Assembly: GCA_010672825.2 (NCBI GenBank) | Contig: JAAHFU020000002.1 | Coordinates: 1,128,001-1,192,000, forward strand | DNA: 64,000 bases | Direction of reading: 5' to 3' | Source of the DNA: Leptolyngbya sp. SIO1E4 | GTDB lineage: Bacteria > Cyanobacteriota > Cyanobacteriia > Phormidesmidales > Phormidesmidaceae | In this document: one piece after another, positions 1 through 8,914 of the stretch | Numbering within the stretch: position 1 is the first letter of the stretch | Layout: each line of letters opens with the position of its first letter | Position numbers and translations under genes: made by a program | The notes under the pieces: model-generated | Databases searched by the model: none | Seen by the model: only the letters and a program-made list of their open reading frames with translations | What the model was told of the DNA's origin: nothing

Positions 1-1
1 C

Positions 2-817
2 GGAGCTGGCATCTCCCGAGATTGGGCTCCCAAAGCTGCTGCTGCTGGAGCCGTGGTCATTGATAACTCCAGCGCCTTTCGGATGGATCCAGAAACCCCT
101 TTGGTAGTACCTGAGGTTAACCCGCAAGCGGCTGCTCAGCACCAAGGCATTATTGCCAACCCCAACTGCACCACCATTTTGCTCGCGATAGCCATTTGGC
201 CTCTGCATCAGGTGCATCCGATTCAGCGCATTGTTGTCTCGACGTATCAGTCGGCCAGCGGAGCTGGTGCCCAAGCTATGGAAGAAGTGAAGGCTCAGGC
301 TGCAGCTATCCTCAATGGTACGGAACCTAAGACAGAGGCTTTTCCCTACCCTTTGGCATTTAATCTCTTTCCCCATAACTCTCCTTTAAATGACATCGGG
401 TACTGTCAGGAAGAGATGAAAATGGTGAATGAAACCCGCAAGATTTTTGGGGTTTCTGATCTCCGCATTACGGCGACCTGTATTCGCGTCCCCGTTCTAC
501 GGGCTCACTCAGAGTCCATTAACCTGGAGTTTGAGACGCCTTTTTCAGGTGAGCAAGCTCGATCAATCTTGTCAGAAGCACCGGGTGTTCGCTTAGTTGA
601 AGATTGGCAGGCAAATTATTTTCCGATGCCAATAGATGCCAGTGGGCAGGATGCGGTGCTGGTAGGACGGATTCGTCAGGATTTGTCTCACCCTAATGCT
701 CTAGAACTCTGGCTAAGCGGGGATCAGATTCGGAAAGGCGCAGCCCTGAATGCGGTTCAAATCGCTGAATTGTTAGTCGCTAAGCAGTGGTTGTCGTCGC
801 CTGCGGTCTTGGCGTAA
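2..817 (+). CDS. asd: Aspartate-semialdehyde dehydrogenase, 3' part
   Basis: This enzyme reduces aspartyl-4-phosphate to aspartate semialdehyde, the branch point to lysine/diaminopimelate, threonine and methionine. The reading frame is open from base 2, so the N-terminal NADP-binding part lies outside the window and about 271 codons are present. The segment NPNCTT holds the family's catalytic cysteine, and STYQSASGAGA and the RVPVLRAHSES stretch (catalytic His region) are characteristic. The GTG at 53 is internal, because the protein aligns well upstream of it (GAGISRDWAPKAA). It is followed 162 bp later by dapA and then rnj, an order known from other cyanobacteria (Synechocystis slr0549-slr0551). 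Identification is firm; only the 5' truncation by the window limits it. Confidence 0.96.
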   Translation, partial: GAGISRDWAPKAAAAGAVVIDNSSAFRMDPETPLVVPEVNPQAAAQHQGIIANPNCTTILLAIAIWPLHQVHPIQRIVVSTYQSASGAGAQAMEEVKAQAAAILNGTEPKTEAFPYPLAFNLFPHNSPLNDIGYCQEEMKMVNETRKIFGVSDLRITATCIRVPVLRAHSESINLEFETPFSGEQARSILSEAPGVRLVEDWQANYFPMPIDASGQDAVLVGRIRQDLSHPNALELWLSGDQIRKGAALNAVQIAELLVAKQWLSSPAVLA

Positions 818-979
818 CAGCGCTCGAATCAGTTCTGAGTTGGGCAAAATACTTCTGGTGTGCGAATATCGAGGTTGCTATCTTAAGTACAGTACGATTG
901 GCTAGTTGCCTGGCATCTTTGTTCGGTTCACGGTTGACTTCTGTGCTTGCTACAATCGCTTAAAGAGGATTCAGAACGC

Positions 980-1849
980 GTGGGATATTTTGGACGAGTG
1001 TTGACGGCAATGGTGACTCCCTTTGGGGAGAACGGGGAGGTCAACTACTCGGTGGCTGAAAAGCTGGCAGCCCATCTCGCGGATAACGGTAGTGACGGCA
1101 TCGTTGTATGCGGCACGACTGGAGAGTCTCCGACCCTAACCTGGAAAGAAGAGTTCCAGCTGTATAAATGTGTCAAGCATGCCGTTGCTGGCAAAGCCAG
1201 GGTGATTGTCGGAACGGGTTCCAATTCTACTCAAGAGGCGATAGAAGCTACTTGCAAGGCGGCGACTCTCGATTTAGATGGTTCTTTGCAGGTTGTCCCT
1301 TACTACAACAAACCTCCACAAGAGGGGTTATTTTCTCACTTTCAGGCGATCGCTGAGGCGAGTCCTGATTTACCGCTTATGCTTTACAACATTCCTGGCC
1401 GCACAGGGTGTAGTTTATCTGTAGAGACGGTGGCCCGTTTAGCTGAGATTTCTAATATCGTGGCTATTAAAGAGGCCAGTGGTAGCCTTGACTATGTTAG
1501 CCAAGTGCGGGCAGCCACCCCCTTTTCCTTCTCTATCTATTCGGGAGATGACTCTTTAACGTTGCCATTACTGGCAGTGGGAGGATGTGGTGTTGTCAGC
1601 GTTGCGAGTCATTTAGTGGGTGATCGCCTGCAGGCTATGATTCGGGCTTTTGAATCTGGGCAAGTAAAAAAGGCAACCGAGGAGCATTTGAGCTTATTCC
1701 CCCTGTTTAAAGCCTTATTCCTCCAAACAAACCCCATTCCTGTAAAGGCGGCACTCTCCCTGAAAGGTTGGAATGTTGGTACTGTGCGTCCGCCGCTTGT
1801 GCCTGTCAGTGAATCGGTGAAGCAGGCACTCCAAAAGCTGTTGGCTTAG
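980..1849 (+). CDS. dapA: 4-hydroxy-tetrahydrodipicolinate synthase
   Basis: The enzyme condenses pyruvate with aspartate semialdehyde, the product of the upstream asd gene, in the diaminopimelate/lysine pathway. It is a class I aldolase-fold (TIM barrel) protein. I see the GTTGES phosphate/substrate motif, YYNKPP, the catalytic Tyr in YNIPGRTG (about residue 136) and the Schiff-base Lys in AIKEASG (about residue 164). I chose the GTG at 980, which gives [11 protein letters not shown]; cyanobacterial DapA typically starts this way, and an AGAGG lies 12 nt upstream. A longer TTG start at 947 would add 11 unsupported residues. The length of 289 aa fits the family. It is probably cotranscribed with asd. 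Confidence 0.95.
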   Translation: MGYFGRVLTAMVTPFGENGEVNYSVAEKLAAHLADNGSDGIVVCGTTGESPTLTWKEEFQLYKCVKHAVAGKARVIVGTGSNSTQEAIEATCKAATLDLDGSLQVVPYYNKPPQEGLFSHFQAIAEASPDLPLMLYNIPGRTGCSLSVETVARLAEISNIVAIKEASGSLDYVSQVRAATPFSFSIYSGDDSLTLPLLAVGGCGVVSVASHLVGDRLQAMIRAFESGQVKKATEEHLSLFPLFKALFLQTNPIPVKAALSLKGWNVGTVRPPLVPVSESVKQALQKLLA

Positions 1850-2256
1850 TTGCGTTTTTACCGAATCGAGCCATAGAGTCTTTTTGCAACATCTTGAAGC
1901 TTTTGACAACTGAATAGCCCTTTTTGCTGATACTAAAACTGCTGCTAAATTTCACTGATGTGTTCTCGAACGTAATTAAGGTGGTTCTTTATGACCTTTT
2001 TTGATTCAAAAATATTATCAACGGTCTCCTTTGCTTAGCTTCATTGAAGAGAATTTAAGGTGATTCTTTATGGGCTCTATTGTCCTAAATCCTTATGGTT
2101 TCTGAAAGGATTTAGTGCGATGGCCTGTTTGAAATCTACATGCGTCTTTTTCTTGACCTGATTGCTGGTTGACATAACATCTGCCATAAATGCCTTCTTA
2201 GAAACAAGCCTTGTTGTTGTGCCATTGATGGCTTTACTGAGTCTAATTTGAACTGT
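1850..2256. other. Leader of rnj with a duplicated 21-22 bp element
   Basis: This 407-bp gap is AT-rich and holds no convincing gene; a minus-strand 63-codon ORF at 2077-2268 has no recognisable content. It contains two near-identical copies of AATT(T)AAGGTGRTTCTTTATG at 1974-1994 and 2052-2073. They are spaced 78 bp apart, in the same orientation as rnj. Each looks like a ribosome-binding site plus ATG, but neither opens a reading frame of note. Function is unknown; a role in rnj mRNA control is only inferred from position. Confidence 0.5.
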
Positions 2257-3981
2257 ATGACTACTCAAAACTCCAACTCAAAGTTGAAAATTGTTCCCCT
2301 GGGCGGCCTTCATGAGATTGGTAAGAATACCTGCGTCTTTGAAATTAATGATGAGATTATGCTGTTAGATGCAGGTCTCGCATTTCCTACAGATGGCATG
2401 CATGGGGTCAATATTGTGTTGCCTGATGTGACCTATTTGCGTGAAAATCGCCACAAAATTAAAGGCATGATTGTCACTCATGGTCATGAGGATCATATTG
2501 GGGGTATTCCTTTTCACCTTAAGCAGTTTGATATCCCGGTGATTTATGGGCCTCGGTTGGCAATGGCCTTGTTAGAAGGCAAGTTAGAAGAAGCCGGAGT
2601 TCGCGATCGCACAGAGCTAAGGGCTGTACGCCCCCGTGAAACTGTTCGAGTCGGCAAATCATTTTTAGTGGAATACATTCGCAATACCCACTCCATTGCC
2701 GATAGCTGTAGCGTGGCGATCCATACTCCAGAAGGCATTGTTATCCATACTGGAGACTTCAAAGTTGACCATACTCCAGTTGATGGCGAATTTTTTGACT
2801 TTCAAAAATTAGCTGAGTATGGCGAACGGGGAGTTCTGTGTCTGATTAGCGATTCTACTAATGCTGAAGTTCCTGGTTACACGCCCTCTGAGCGATCTGT
2901 TTTCCCCAACCTAGATCGCGTGTTTGCAGAGGCTGAGAAACGTTTGATTGTGACAACGTTTGCCTCTTCAGTGCATCGTGTCAATATGATTTTGCAGCTA
3001 GCACAAAAACACCACCGCATGGTCTTTGTGGTAGGGCGCTCTATGCTAAATGTGATTGCCCATGCACGAGATTTAGGCTACATCAAATGTGAAGAAGAGC
3101 GCTTTCAACCCCTTCGTAATCTTGGTCAATATTCAGACAAAGATATTTTGATCCTGACGACAGGATCCCAAGGGGAACCTATGGCAGCACTCACCCGTAT
3201 CGCGAATGGATCGCACCGTGACATCAAAATTCATGAGGGTGATACAGTTGTCTTCTCTGCAAATCCTATTCCCGGCAATACCATTGCTGTCGTGAACACT
3301 ATTGACAAGCTGATGATGAAGGGTGCCAAGGTGATTTATGGCAAGAACAAAGGCATTCATGTGTCTGGTCATGGCTCCCAAGAAGACCATAAACTAATGC
3401 TCGCGTTGACAAAGCCGAAGTTCTTTTTACCCGTTCATGGAGAGCATCGCATGCTGATTAAGCATGCTCAAACCGCTCAGAGTATGGGCATTCCAGCAGA
3501 GAATATGGTGATTATCCAAAATGGGGATGTCGTTGAACTGACCCAAAAGAGTATCAGCATCGCTGGAAAGATCCCCTCTGGGATTGAGTTGGTTGATTCC
3601 TCTCGTCAGGGGGTGGTTGATCGCAACACGCTGCGAGATCGCCAACAACTTGCCGAGGATGGCATTGTAACTGTCGCGGCCATTGTGAACAGTCGCGGGA
3701 AGCTTGTTGCCCCGCCTAATTTAGATATTCGGGGCATCTCTCAGTCCCTTGACATAGACCGCTTCCAAGAGAAAGTTGCCGAGGTGATTGCGCGGGTTAT
3801 GCGAGAGCGATCGCTGCACGGCAAAGTTACCAGAGAGGGGTTACAACCTGCTATCGAAGCAGAGCTACGTCGTCTCGTACGCCGAGAGCTTCCCAAGCGG
3901 TATCCAGTTGTTGTGTTACTGCTGCAATGGGTGGATTCGTCCAAGAATGCAACCAGTTTGCCAGCGCTCTCTGTGTCCTAG
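2257..3981 (+). CDS. rnj: Ribonuclease J
   Basis: RNase J is a metallo-beta-lactamase/beta-CASP nuclease with 5' exonuclease and endonuclease activity in mRNA turnover. The MBL zinc motif HGHEDH is at residues 75-80, with further ligands in GDFKVDHTP. The beta-CASP domain follows (SDSTNAE, then TTGSQGEP), with HVSGHGSQEDH and FLPVHGEHRML near residues 370-400, and a C-terminal RNase J domain completes the 574 aa. The ATG at 2257 gives MTTQNSNSKLKIVPLGG; an in-frame TTG at 2248 is less likely. It sits downstream of asd-dapA and upstream of rne, so two major RNA-decay enzymes are neighbours here. The 407-bp leader suggests its own promoter or leader control. Confidence 0.96.
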   Translation: MTTQNSNSKLKIVPLGGLHEIGKNTCVFEINDEIMLLDAGLAFPTDGMHGVNIVLPDVTYLRENRHKIKGMIVTHGHEDHIGGIPFHLKQFDIPVIYGPRLAMALLEGKLEEAGVRDRTELRAVRPRETVRVGKSFLVEYIRNTHSIADSCSVAIHTPEGIVIHTGDFKVDHTPVDGEFFDFQKLAEYGERGVLCLISDSTNAEVPGYTPSERSVFPNLDRVFAEAEKRLIVTTFASSVHRVNMILQLAQKHHRMVFVVGRSMLNVIAHARDLGYIKCEEERFQPLRNLGQYSDKDILILTTGSQGEPMAALTRIANGSHRDIKIHEGDTVVFSANPIPGNTIAVVNTIDKLMMKGAKVIYGKNKGIHVSGHGSQEDHKLMLALTKPKFFLPVHGEHRMLIKHAQTAQSMGIPAENMVIIQNGDVVELTQKSISIAGKIPSGIELVDSSRQGVVDRNTLRDRQQLAEDGIVTVAAIVNSRGKLVAPPNLDIRGISQSLDIDRFQEKVAEVIARVMRERSLHGKVTREGLQPAIEAELRRLVRRELPKRYPVVVLLLQWVDSSKNATSLPALSVS

Positions 3982-4104
3982 AGGTTTCCTTAATCTAGTT
4001 GGTCTGTAGGCCCTTTGCAAAAAGTAATATCTACTCAACTGCAGTGTTCTCAAGGCTCAGCAAGAAAAATTGCCTTGGGTATGGTAGCTAACGTCACCTA
4101 GCGT

Positions 4105-4110
4105 TATAAT
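4105..4110 (+). promoter_or_regulatory. Candidate -10 box of rne
   Basis: A perfect TATAAT lies 341 nt upstream of the rne start codon. No good -35 hexamer is seen at 17 bp (TGGTAG is there). If this is the promoter, rne has a leader of about 330 nt, in keeping with long rne leaders known in cyanobacteria. Position and hexamer are seen; the use is inferred. Confidence 0.35.
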
Positions 4111-4334
4111 GCTGGCAACAGAAGCGACTAAGTTGTCAAGCTCGAGCAGCATTAGGCCGATTCATTGGGCTGCATGAACGAATATGCCAAAGGCTTCTGT
4201 CAGGATTCTTGACAAATTTGGCAATGGGTTTGGTGGTGTTGCATGAATGCGACTCACCCTGTTCTGACAGACTATTGAGTTGTTAGAGTGACCTGCTCGA
4301 TTGCTTGCGCTTAGGTCGTGTTAATGACGGCTAA

Positions 4335-4425
4335 GTTCTTATTTTGTTTGTGTAGGAACCATTGCTTCTAAGACAGTATTATTTCCCTCGCTCTTTCTCC
4401 TGTGATGTTAGAAGGAGAGAGCGAG
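4335..4425 (+). promoter_or_regulatory. Structured, U-rich leader of rne
   Basis: Two stem-loops can be drawn just before rne. The first pairs GTTCTTA (4335-4341) with TAGGAAC (4353-4359) around a loop of almost only U and G. The second pairs CTCGCTCTTTCTCCT (4387-4401) with AGGAGAGAGCGAG (4413-4425), a long stem with a small bulge that ends 25 nt before the ATG. A GAGGA ribosome-binding site (about 4439-4443) lies between this stem and the start and stays free. RNase E is known to control its own mRNA through the 5' leader in several bacteria, and a U-rich leader is reported for cyanobacteria. The role of these hairpins is inferred. Confidence 0.5.
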
Positions 4426-4450
4426 TCTCTACGAGTTTTGAGGATATTGA

Positions 4451-6514
4451 ATGCCAAAGCAGATTGTTATTGCTGAACAGCATCGGATTGCTGCTGTTTT
4501 TGCAGAAGACCAGATACAAGAACTTATTGTTGCTACAGGTACCCATCAAGTTAGCGATATTTATCTCGGTACTGTAGAAAACGTTCTTCCAGGCATTGAT
4601 GCTGCGTTTGTAAACCTTGGAGACAGTGAACGCAATGGCTTTATGCACGTGAGTGACTTAGGCCCTTTGCGGTTAAAGCGAGCTGCTGGCTCGATTACTG
4701 AGTTGGTGGCTCCCCAGCAGAAAGTGCTGGTGCAAGTTATGAAGGAGCCCACCGGTAATAAAGGGCCTCGACTAACTGGCAATATTACCCTGCCGGGACG
4801 ATATTTAGTATTGATGCCTTCTGGTCGAGGGGTTAATCTTTCACGGCGCATCCGCAATGACCAAGAGCGTAATCGTCTCAGAGCGCTGGCGATTTTGCTG
4901 AAGCCTTCCGGTACAGGACTGCTGGTGAGAACTGAAGCAGAAGGCGTTGCCGAAGAAGCGATTATCGAAGATCTTGAGTTTTTACAGCGTCAATGGGAAA
5001 GCATTCAACAAGAAGCACTGTCGACGCGTCCTCCAGCACTGCTTAATCGAGACGATGACTTCATTCAACGCGTACTGCGAGATGTTTACAGCTCTGATGT
5101 GAATCGCATTGTTACCGATTCCCATACAGGCTTAAAGCGCGTTAAACAGCATTTAATGAGTTGGAACGGCGGTCGTATCCCGCCGGGTGTTTTAATTGAT
5201 CACCATCGCGATCGGGTTGCTTTACTCGAATTTTTCCGCGTCAATGCAGCGATTCGGGAAGCCTTAAAACCCAGAGTTGATCTGCCATCAGGCGGATACA
5301 TTATCATCGAGCCGACAGAAGCGCTAACAGTGATTGATGTTAACTCGGGCTCTTTTACCCGTTCTGCGACTGCACGTGAGACAGTTTTGTGGACCAATTG
5401 TGAAGCAGCGACTGAAATTGCCCGTCAGTTAAGGTTACGCAATGTTGCAGGCGTCATCATTGTAGACTTCATCGATATGGATTCCCGCCGGGATCAGCTG
5501 CAAGTCTTAGAAGTTTTTAATAAAGCCTTACGCGCTGACAAGGCTCGACCCCAAATTTCACAACTTTCTGAGCTGGGTTTGGTAGAACTGACCCGTAAGC
5601 GCCAGGGACAAAATATCTATGAATTATTTGGACGCACTTGTCCAACCTGTGGGGGGTTAGGCCATCGAGTTCATTTGCCTGATGAGCCAGAGGCGACTGA
5701 AAGTCCATTGGTAGACCCGATGCGTGAAATCGCAAGTGGCAGTCCTGGTCGTTCGGTCATGCCTTCTTCTTTACGAGAAAGCCCTTCCGAAAGCTTAGAT
5801 CCTCATACTGACCTGCAAGAACTCGAGCTGATTAACCATCCTAGCTATCAGGAGTCTCGGGGAAATAAAGGTAACCGTCGCCGTCGCCGCCGTGATGCTC
5901 CTCCCACTAGCCGTAGTAATGGGAAGAATGATTCTGAAAGGTTAGTGCCTTCTCCAGTTCCTGTGGAAACTTCCGAAGGCCTTGAAGCACCTTCTCCAGC
6001 CTTACCTACTACAAGTCGTTCTGGTCGGGGGCGAAATGGCCGAAACGAGCGAAAAGTCTCCTCTCCGCCTGAGCAAGTTGTGGTCGAAATGACACCAGAT
6101 GAGCAGCGTGTTTATGCCATGATGGGCATCTCTCCTTTGGTGTTAAGTTCACAGCCAATCAAGGATCCTAAGAATACGGTCATTACGGTTGCATTGCCTG
6201 GTGAAGCTCCAGTTTCTCAGAATTTACCCAGTAATGATGATGCCGTTTCAGAGGTGAATGTTCAGCTTCCAGAACGGCCAGCTGCTCAAAAGGTATCTGA
6301 AACTGACCTTGCAGATTTGGAGCAACCTTCACAAGCGAGTGAGAGTTCTCCTCTGGAATCAACGGATCAACTAGAGTCTGAAACAGCCAGCTCAGCCTCT
6401 GAAACAGAAACCTCCACCGGAGGAGAGCCCGAAAATGAGGAGACAGTTCCTCGCCGCCGCCGCCGCCGTCGTTCTTCTGCCGGTAACGATGATGACTTGT
6501 CGAGTGTAAGTTAA
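4451..6514 (+). CDS. rne: Ribonuclease E/G
   Basis: This is the main endoribonuclease of mRNA decay and RNA processing. Residues about 35-120 form the S1 RNA-binding domain within the catalytic half. The DNase-I-like active site contains DVNSGSFTRS (Asp near residue 296) and IIVDFIDMDSRRD, and the zinc-link CPTCGG is near residues 396-401. After about residue 410 the protein becomes a disordered, acidic and Ser/Pro-rich tail with two Arg clusters (near 476-482 and 667-674, RRRRRRRRSS). In cyanobacteria an Arg-rich nonapeptide at the extreme C-terminus is known to recruit PNPase; the last cluster here is the obvious counterpart. At 687 aa it has the usual cyanobacterial length. rnhB follows, as in Synechocystis (slr1129-slr1130). 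Confidence 0.97.
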   Translation: MPKQIVIAEQHRIAAVFAEDQIQELIVATGTHQVSDIYLGTVENVLPGIDAAFVNLGDSERNGFMHVSDLGPLRLKRAAGSITELVAPQQKVLVQVMKEPTGNKGPRLTGNITLPGRYLVLMPSGRGVNLSRRIRNDQERNRLRALAILLKPSGTGLLVRTEAEGVAEEAIIEDLEFLQRQWESIQQEALSTRPPALLNRDDDFIQRVLRDVYSSDVNRIVTDSHTGLKRVKQHLMSWNGGRIPPGVLIDHHRDRVALLEFFRVNAAIREALKPRVDLPSGGYIIIEPTEALTVIDVNSGSFTRSATARETVLWTNCEAATEIARQLRLRNVAGVIIVDFIDMDSRRDQLQVLEVFNKALRADKARPQISQLSELGLVELTRKRQGQNIYELFGRTCPTCGGLGHRVHLPDEPEATESPLVDPMREIASGSPGRSVMPSSLRESPSESLDPHTDLQELELINHPSYQESRGNKGNRRRRRRDAPPTSRSNGKNDSERLVPSPVPVETSEGLEAPSPALPTTSRSGRGRNGRNERKVSSPPEQVVVEMTPDEQRVYAMMGISPLVLSSQPIKDPKNTVITVALPGEAPVSQNLPSNDDAVSEVNVQLPERPAAQKVSETDLADLEQPSQASESSPLESTDQLESETASSASETETSTGGEPENEETVPRRRRRRRSSAGNDDDLSSVS

Positions 6515-6563
6515 CGCTATCTTGCGAGCAAAGCAGTTGATAGATATCCCTTTAATAGGGTGG

Positions 6564-6608
6564 CTGCGGGGTTAGGTCAGAGGTTGCGACCTTTGATGTG
6601 CCCCGCAG
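6564..6608 (+). other. Stem-loop between rne and rnhB
   Basis: CTGCGGGG (6564-6571) pairs perfectly with CCCCGCAG (6601-6608), and a smaller hairpin AGGT-TGCG-ACCT lies inside the loop. No T-run follows, so it is not a typical intrinsic terminator. It could be an mRNA processing or stability element between the two nuclease genes. Confidence 0.4.
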
Positions 6609-6672
6609 TTGTATGTTTGAGGCTGGGCTGATTGTCGGCAATGCCGTAACTTTGTAGAGGCTGCAATAAAAA

Positions 6673-7278
6673 GTGCTGTTAGTAGATCAACAATCAAGCT
6701 CTTGGGTTGCGGGTATTGACGAAGTTGGCAGAGGAGCTTTGTTTGGCCCTGTTGTGGCCGCGGCGGTGATTCTCGATTCGGAGTCGGAAGCGTTTCTGAC
6801 GACGGCGGGTGTCAAAGATAGTAAGTGTTTGAAGGCAAGCCAGCGGGAGGCTCTGGTGACACCGATCAAGGACTGTTCTATGAGCTTCGCAATTGGGATG
6901 GCCAGTGTTCACGAAATCGATCGGTTAAATATTCTCAAAGCATCCTTATTAGCGATGAAAAGGGCTGTTAACCGCTTGAGTTTCCTCCCTACACTCTGTC
7001 TCGTAGATGGGAATCAGAAGATTCCAGCATTGCAAGTTCCCCAAGAAACGGTAATTAAAGGAGATCAGACAAGCGTGTCAATCGCGGCAGCCAGTATTCT
7101 GGCAAAGGTCTGGCGAGATGAATTAATTGTGCGCCTAGATAACCGATATCCGGGCTACGATTTGGCGTCTAATAAGGGATACGGCAGCGCTCGTCATCGC
7201 GAGGCGATCGCCCGTTTAGGGCTTTCCCCTCAGCATCGCAAATCATTTCGGAAAGGGCGGCAAGTGGTACTGCGGTGA
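6673..7278 (+). CDS. rnhB: Ribonuclease HII
   Basis: The enzyme cleaves RNA in RNA-DNA hybrids and at single ribonucleotides in DNA. The first active-site residues are in AGIDEVGRG (Asp16, Glu17). The third acidic site is in LVDGNQ (about residue 111), and further family blocks are VVKDSK-like (GVKDSK), VIKGDQTS and the C-terminal NKGYGSARHREAI. The 201-aa length is normal. Translation starts at a GTG preceded by GCAATAAAAA with no strong ribosome-binding site. It lies 158 bp after rne in the same direction and may share its transcript. Confidence 0.95.
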   Translation: MLLVDQQSSSWVAGIDEVGRGALFGPVVAAAVILDSESEAFLTTAGVKDSKCLKASQREALVTPIKDCSMSFAIGMASVHEIDRLNILKASLLAMKRAVNRLSFLPTLCLVDGNQKIPALQVPQETVIKGDQTSVSIAAASILAKVWRDELIVRLDNRYPGYDLASNKGYGSARHREAIARLGLSPQHRKSFRKGRQVVLR

Positions 7279-7325
7279 CGTCTAATTAGGTATGCCTATT
7301 GAGGAAGCATTATTGAGCGGGCGGA

Positions 7326-8315
7326 TTATCCTTCCAGCCCCAACTCACGTTTGAGTAGATTGATAGACTTCTCCCCAATATAGTTATCACACACAATAAT
7401 TTGTGGGGAACGAATCAAATCATCGCGAGCAGTGGTTATGGCCTGCTTAACAGCTGGGAAGCTGGCTTGGTCAAATACAAAAATGGTTTGGGCGCTGTGG
7501 ATAACTGCATTGAGCTTGTAGGCATCCTCAGTTTGTGCTGTCATCACAAGGATTTGGTCACCTCGCAAGCTGTAAGCAATAACTTCAGCAGCTCTCAAAA
7601 TGCCAGAACTTAAACTCACCATCCCCAAACACATATCATTGGGGAGTTGTTTGAGGAGTTCTAACTCACGGCTGTAATCGTAGATATCAATCGGAATAAC
7701 CCGAACAGATTTTGGGCCTGCGATCGCTTCCGCTTCCGCTAAAAAATATCGACTTGTCACAACCGTGCCTGATCGAGCTTGGGCCAGCACATCTTCCAAA
7801 TCTTCTAATGGCACAAGCTGCACTGGAATGTGGAGTGCGGCTTCTAATTCGCGAACCATCAATTCACCTGCTCCCAAATCTTGCTTGGGAACAGTGACAA
7901 GGACACGGGCGCTACATCGCAATCGCCAATCAATTTCTGCCAAAAAGAGTTCTCGAGCCTGATTTAGAGAGCAGCCCTGGCGAAGCAGTTCATCTAGCCC
8001 ATCCTCTACAAATTTGCGGGCTTTGGGGAATTGATCCCACAGTCCGAGATGAGGTCGCGCACTTTCGACAGAGGATTGAGCCCTCACATAGATACCAGAC
8101 CCCGGTTGTGCTTCTACGACCCCCGCCTCTTCAAGTTGGCGGTACACTTTGCTGATGGTGTTGCGGTGTAGGCCCGTCTGCATAGCTAGTTGGCGTGTAC
8201 TAGGCAACCGGTATCCTGGTGGAAATTGGCGCGATGCGATTGCAAACCAGAGTTGGTCATACAGCTGCGTTGAAGCAGGAATTTCGCTATCGGCTTGAAT
8301 ATGAAACTTAAGCAC
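7326..8315 (-). CDS. GntR-family transcriptional regulator
   Basis: Residues about 10-75 form a GntR winged helix (LPSTRQLAMQTGLHRNTISK, then the wing GVVEAQPGSGIYV). The remaining about 250 residues are not an aminotransferase-like MocR domain; they look like the conserved effector-binding/oligomerisation part of a cyanobacterial subgroup of about 330 aa (CLGMVSLSSGILRAAEVIAYSLRGD-type segment). Ligand and targets cannot be read from the sequence. It is convergent with rnhB (47 bp apart). GntR regulators of cyanobacteria include Sll1961, which affects photosystem stoichiometry; I cannot say whether this is an orthologue. Confidence 0.88.
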   Translation of the reverse strand: MLKFHIQADSEIPASTQLYDQLWFAIASRQFPPGYRLPSTRQLAMQTGLHRNTISKVYRQLEEAGVVEAQPGSGIYVRAQSSVESARPHLGLWDQFPKARKFVEDGLDELLRQGCSLNQARELFLAEIDWRLRCSARVLVTVPKQDLGAGELMVRELEAALHIPVQLVPLEDLEDVLAQARSGTVVTSRYFLAEAEAIAGPKSVRVIPIDIYDYSRELELLKQLPNDMCLGMVSLSSGILRAAEVIAYSLRGDQILVMTAQTEDAYKLNAVIHSAQTIFVFDQASFPAVKQAITTARDDLIRSPQIIVCDNYIGEKSINLLKRELGLEG

Positions 8316-8491
8316 AGCAGGCTCTCCAAGTAAACGCCGAAACAGAAGGACTTAACTTGAAATATCCCTCCGTCGGGGAGCAGTTAGGCAAGCATAACTT
8401 TACATAAGGCTGAATCACCTGCTGAGATAAGTCGTACAAATTCAATAAATTTTGACACTTCTCCTAAATAGCAGAGATGAGAGTAAACGTC

Positions 8492-8815
8492 TTAGTCATC
8501 TAGCCAATCTAGTTCATCATCTGAAAGGCGGTGGATTTGTCGAAGGGTCATGATCGTGTCTGTGTCTCCTGTTGGGCAGGGAAGTAAGTGATAGCCCAGG
8601 ACTTTAGCGCCAGGGTGCTGCGCTAGCCCAGAGACAGCAGCCATGAGTGCTGTCTTTACCGCCCCAGTGCTGCCTCGGATCATGACGCTGATCCTGGCCA
8701 GATCAGTATTCTCAATCCCTACTACCTGGACAGAGGCTGATTTTCCCATGATGTCTGCCGCAACTAAAGCGGCTGGGACACCGCAGGTTTCAATCACACC
8801 CATTGCTTGAGCCAT
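8492..8815 (-). CDS. ccmK: BMC-domain shell protein, CcmK-like, with atypical pore loop
   Basis: A single bacterial-microcompartment domain fills residues 3-90 (AMGVIETCGVPAALVAAD, then ISVMIRGSTGAVKTAL), followed by a short acidic tail ending DELDWLDD. Such proteins form hexameric tiles of the carboxysome shell. The ATG at 8815 gives MAQAMG, the family start; an upstream extension to 8851 is not supported. The loop lining the central pore, usually K-I-G-S-G in CcmK1/K2, reads N36-T37-D38-L39-A40 here, so the usual positive pore residue is absent. It stands alone, away from any ccm operon, like the satellite ccmK3/4/5/6 genes of other cyanobacteria. The exact subtype is uncertain. Confidence 0.87.
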   Translation of the reverse strand: MAQAMGVIETCGVPAALVAADIMGKSASVQVVGIENTDLARISVMIRGSTGAVKTALMAAVSGLAQHPGAKVLGYHLLPCPTGDTDTIMTLRQIHRLSDDELDWLDD

Positions 8816-8914
8816 AACCGCAATCCTTACGCTAACCCTCTCGACACGCATCCCTCAAACTGTTTTTATGTTAGTGCACCTGTCCTAAAAATCTGCTGGC
8901 GAGTGTTCTTAAAG

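Noticed and set aside
887-895. GTACAGTAC palindrome upstream of dapA as a LexA-type box
   Set aside because: The spacing does not fit the cyanobacterial LexA pattern (GTAC with four bases between halves), and dapA is not an expected SOS gene.
2077-2268. Minus-strand 63-codon ORF in the rnj leader
   Set aside because: It overlaps the rnj start and has no recognisable content.
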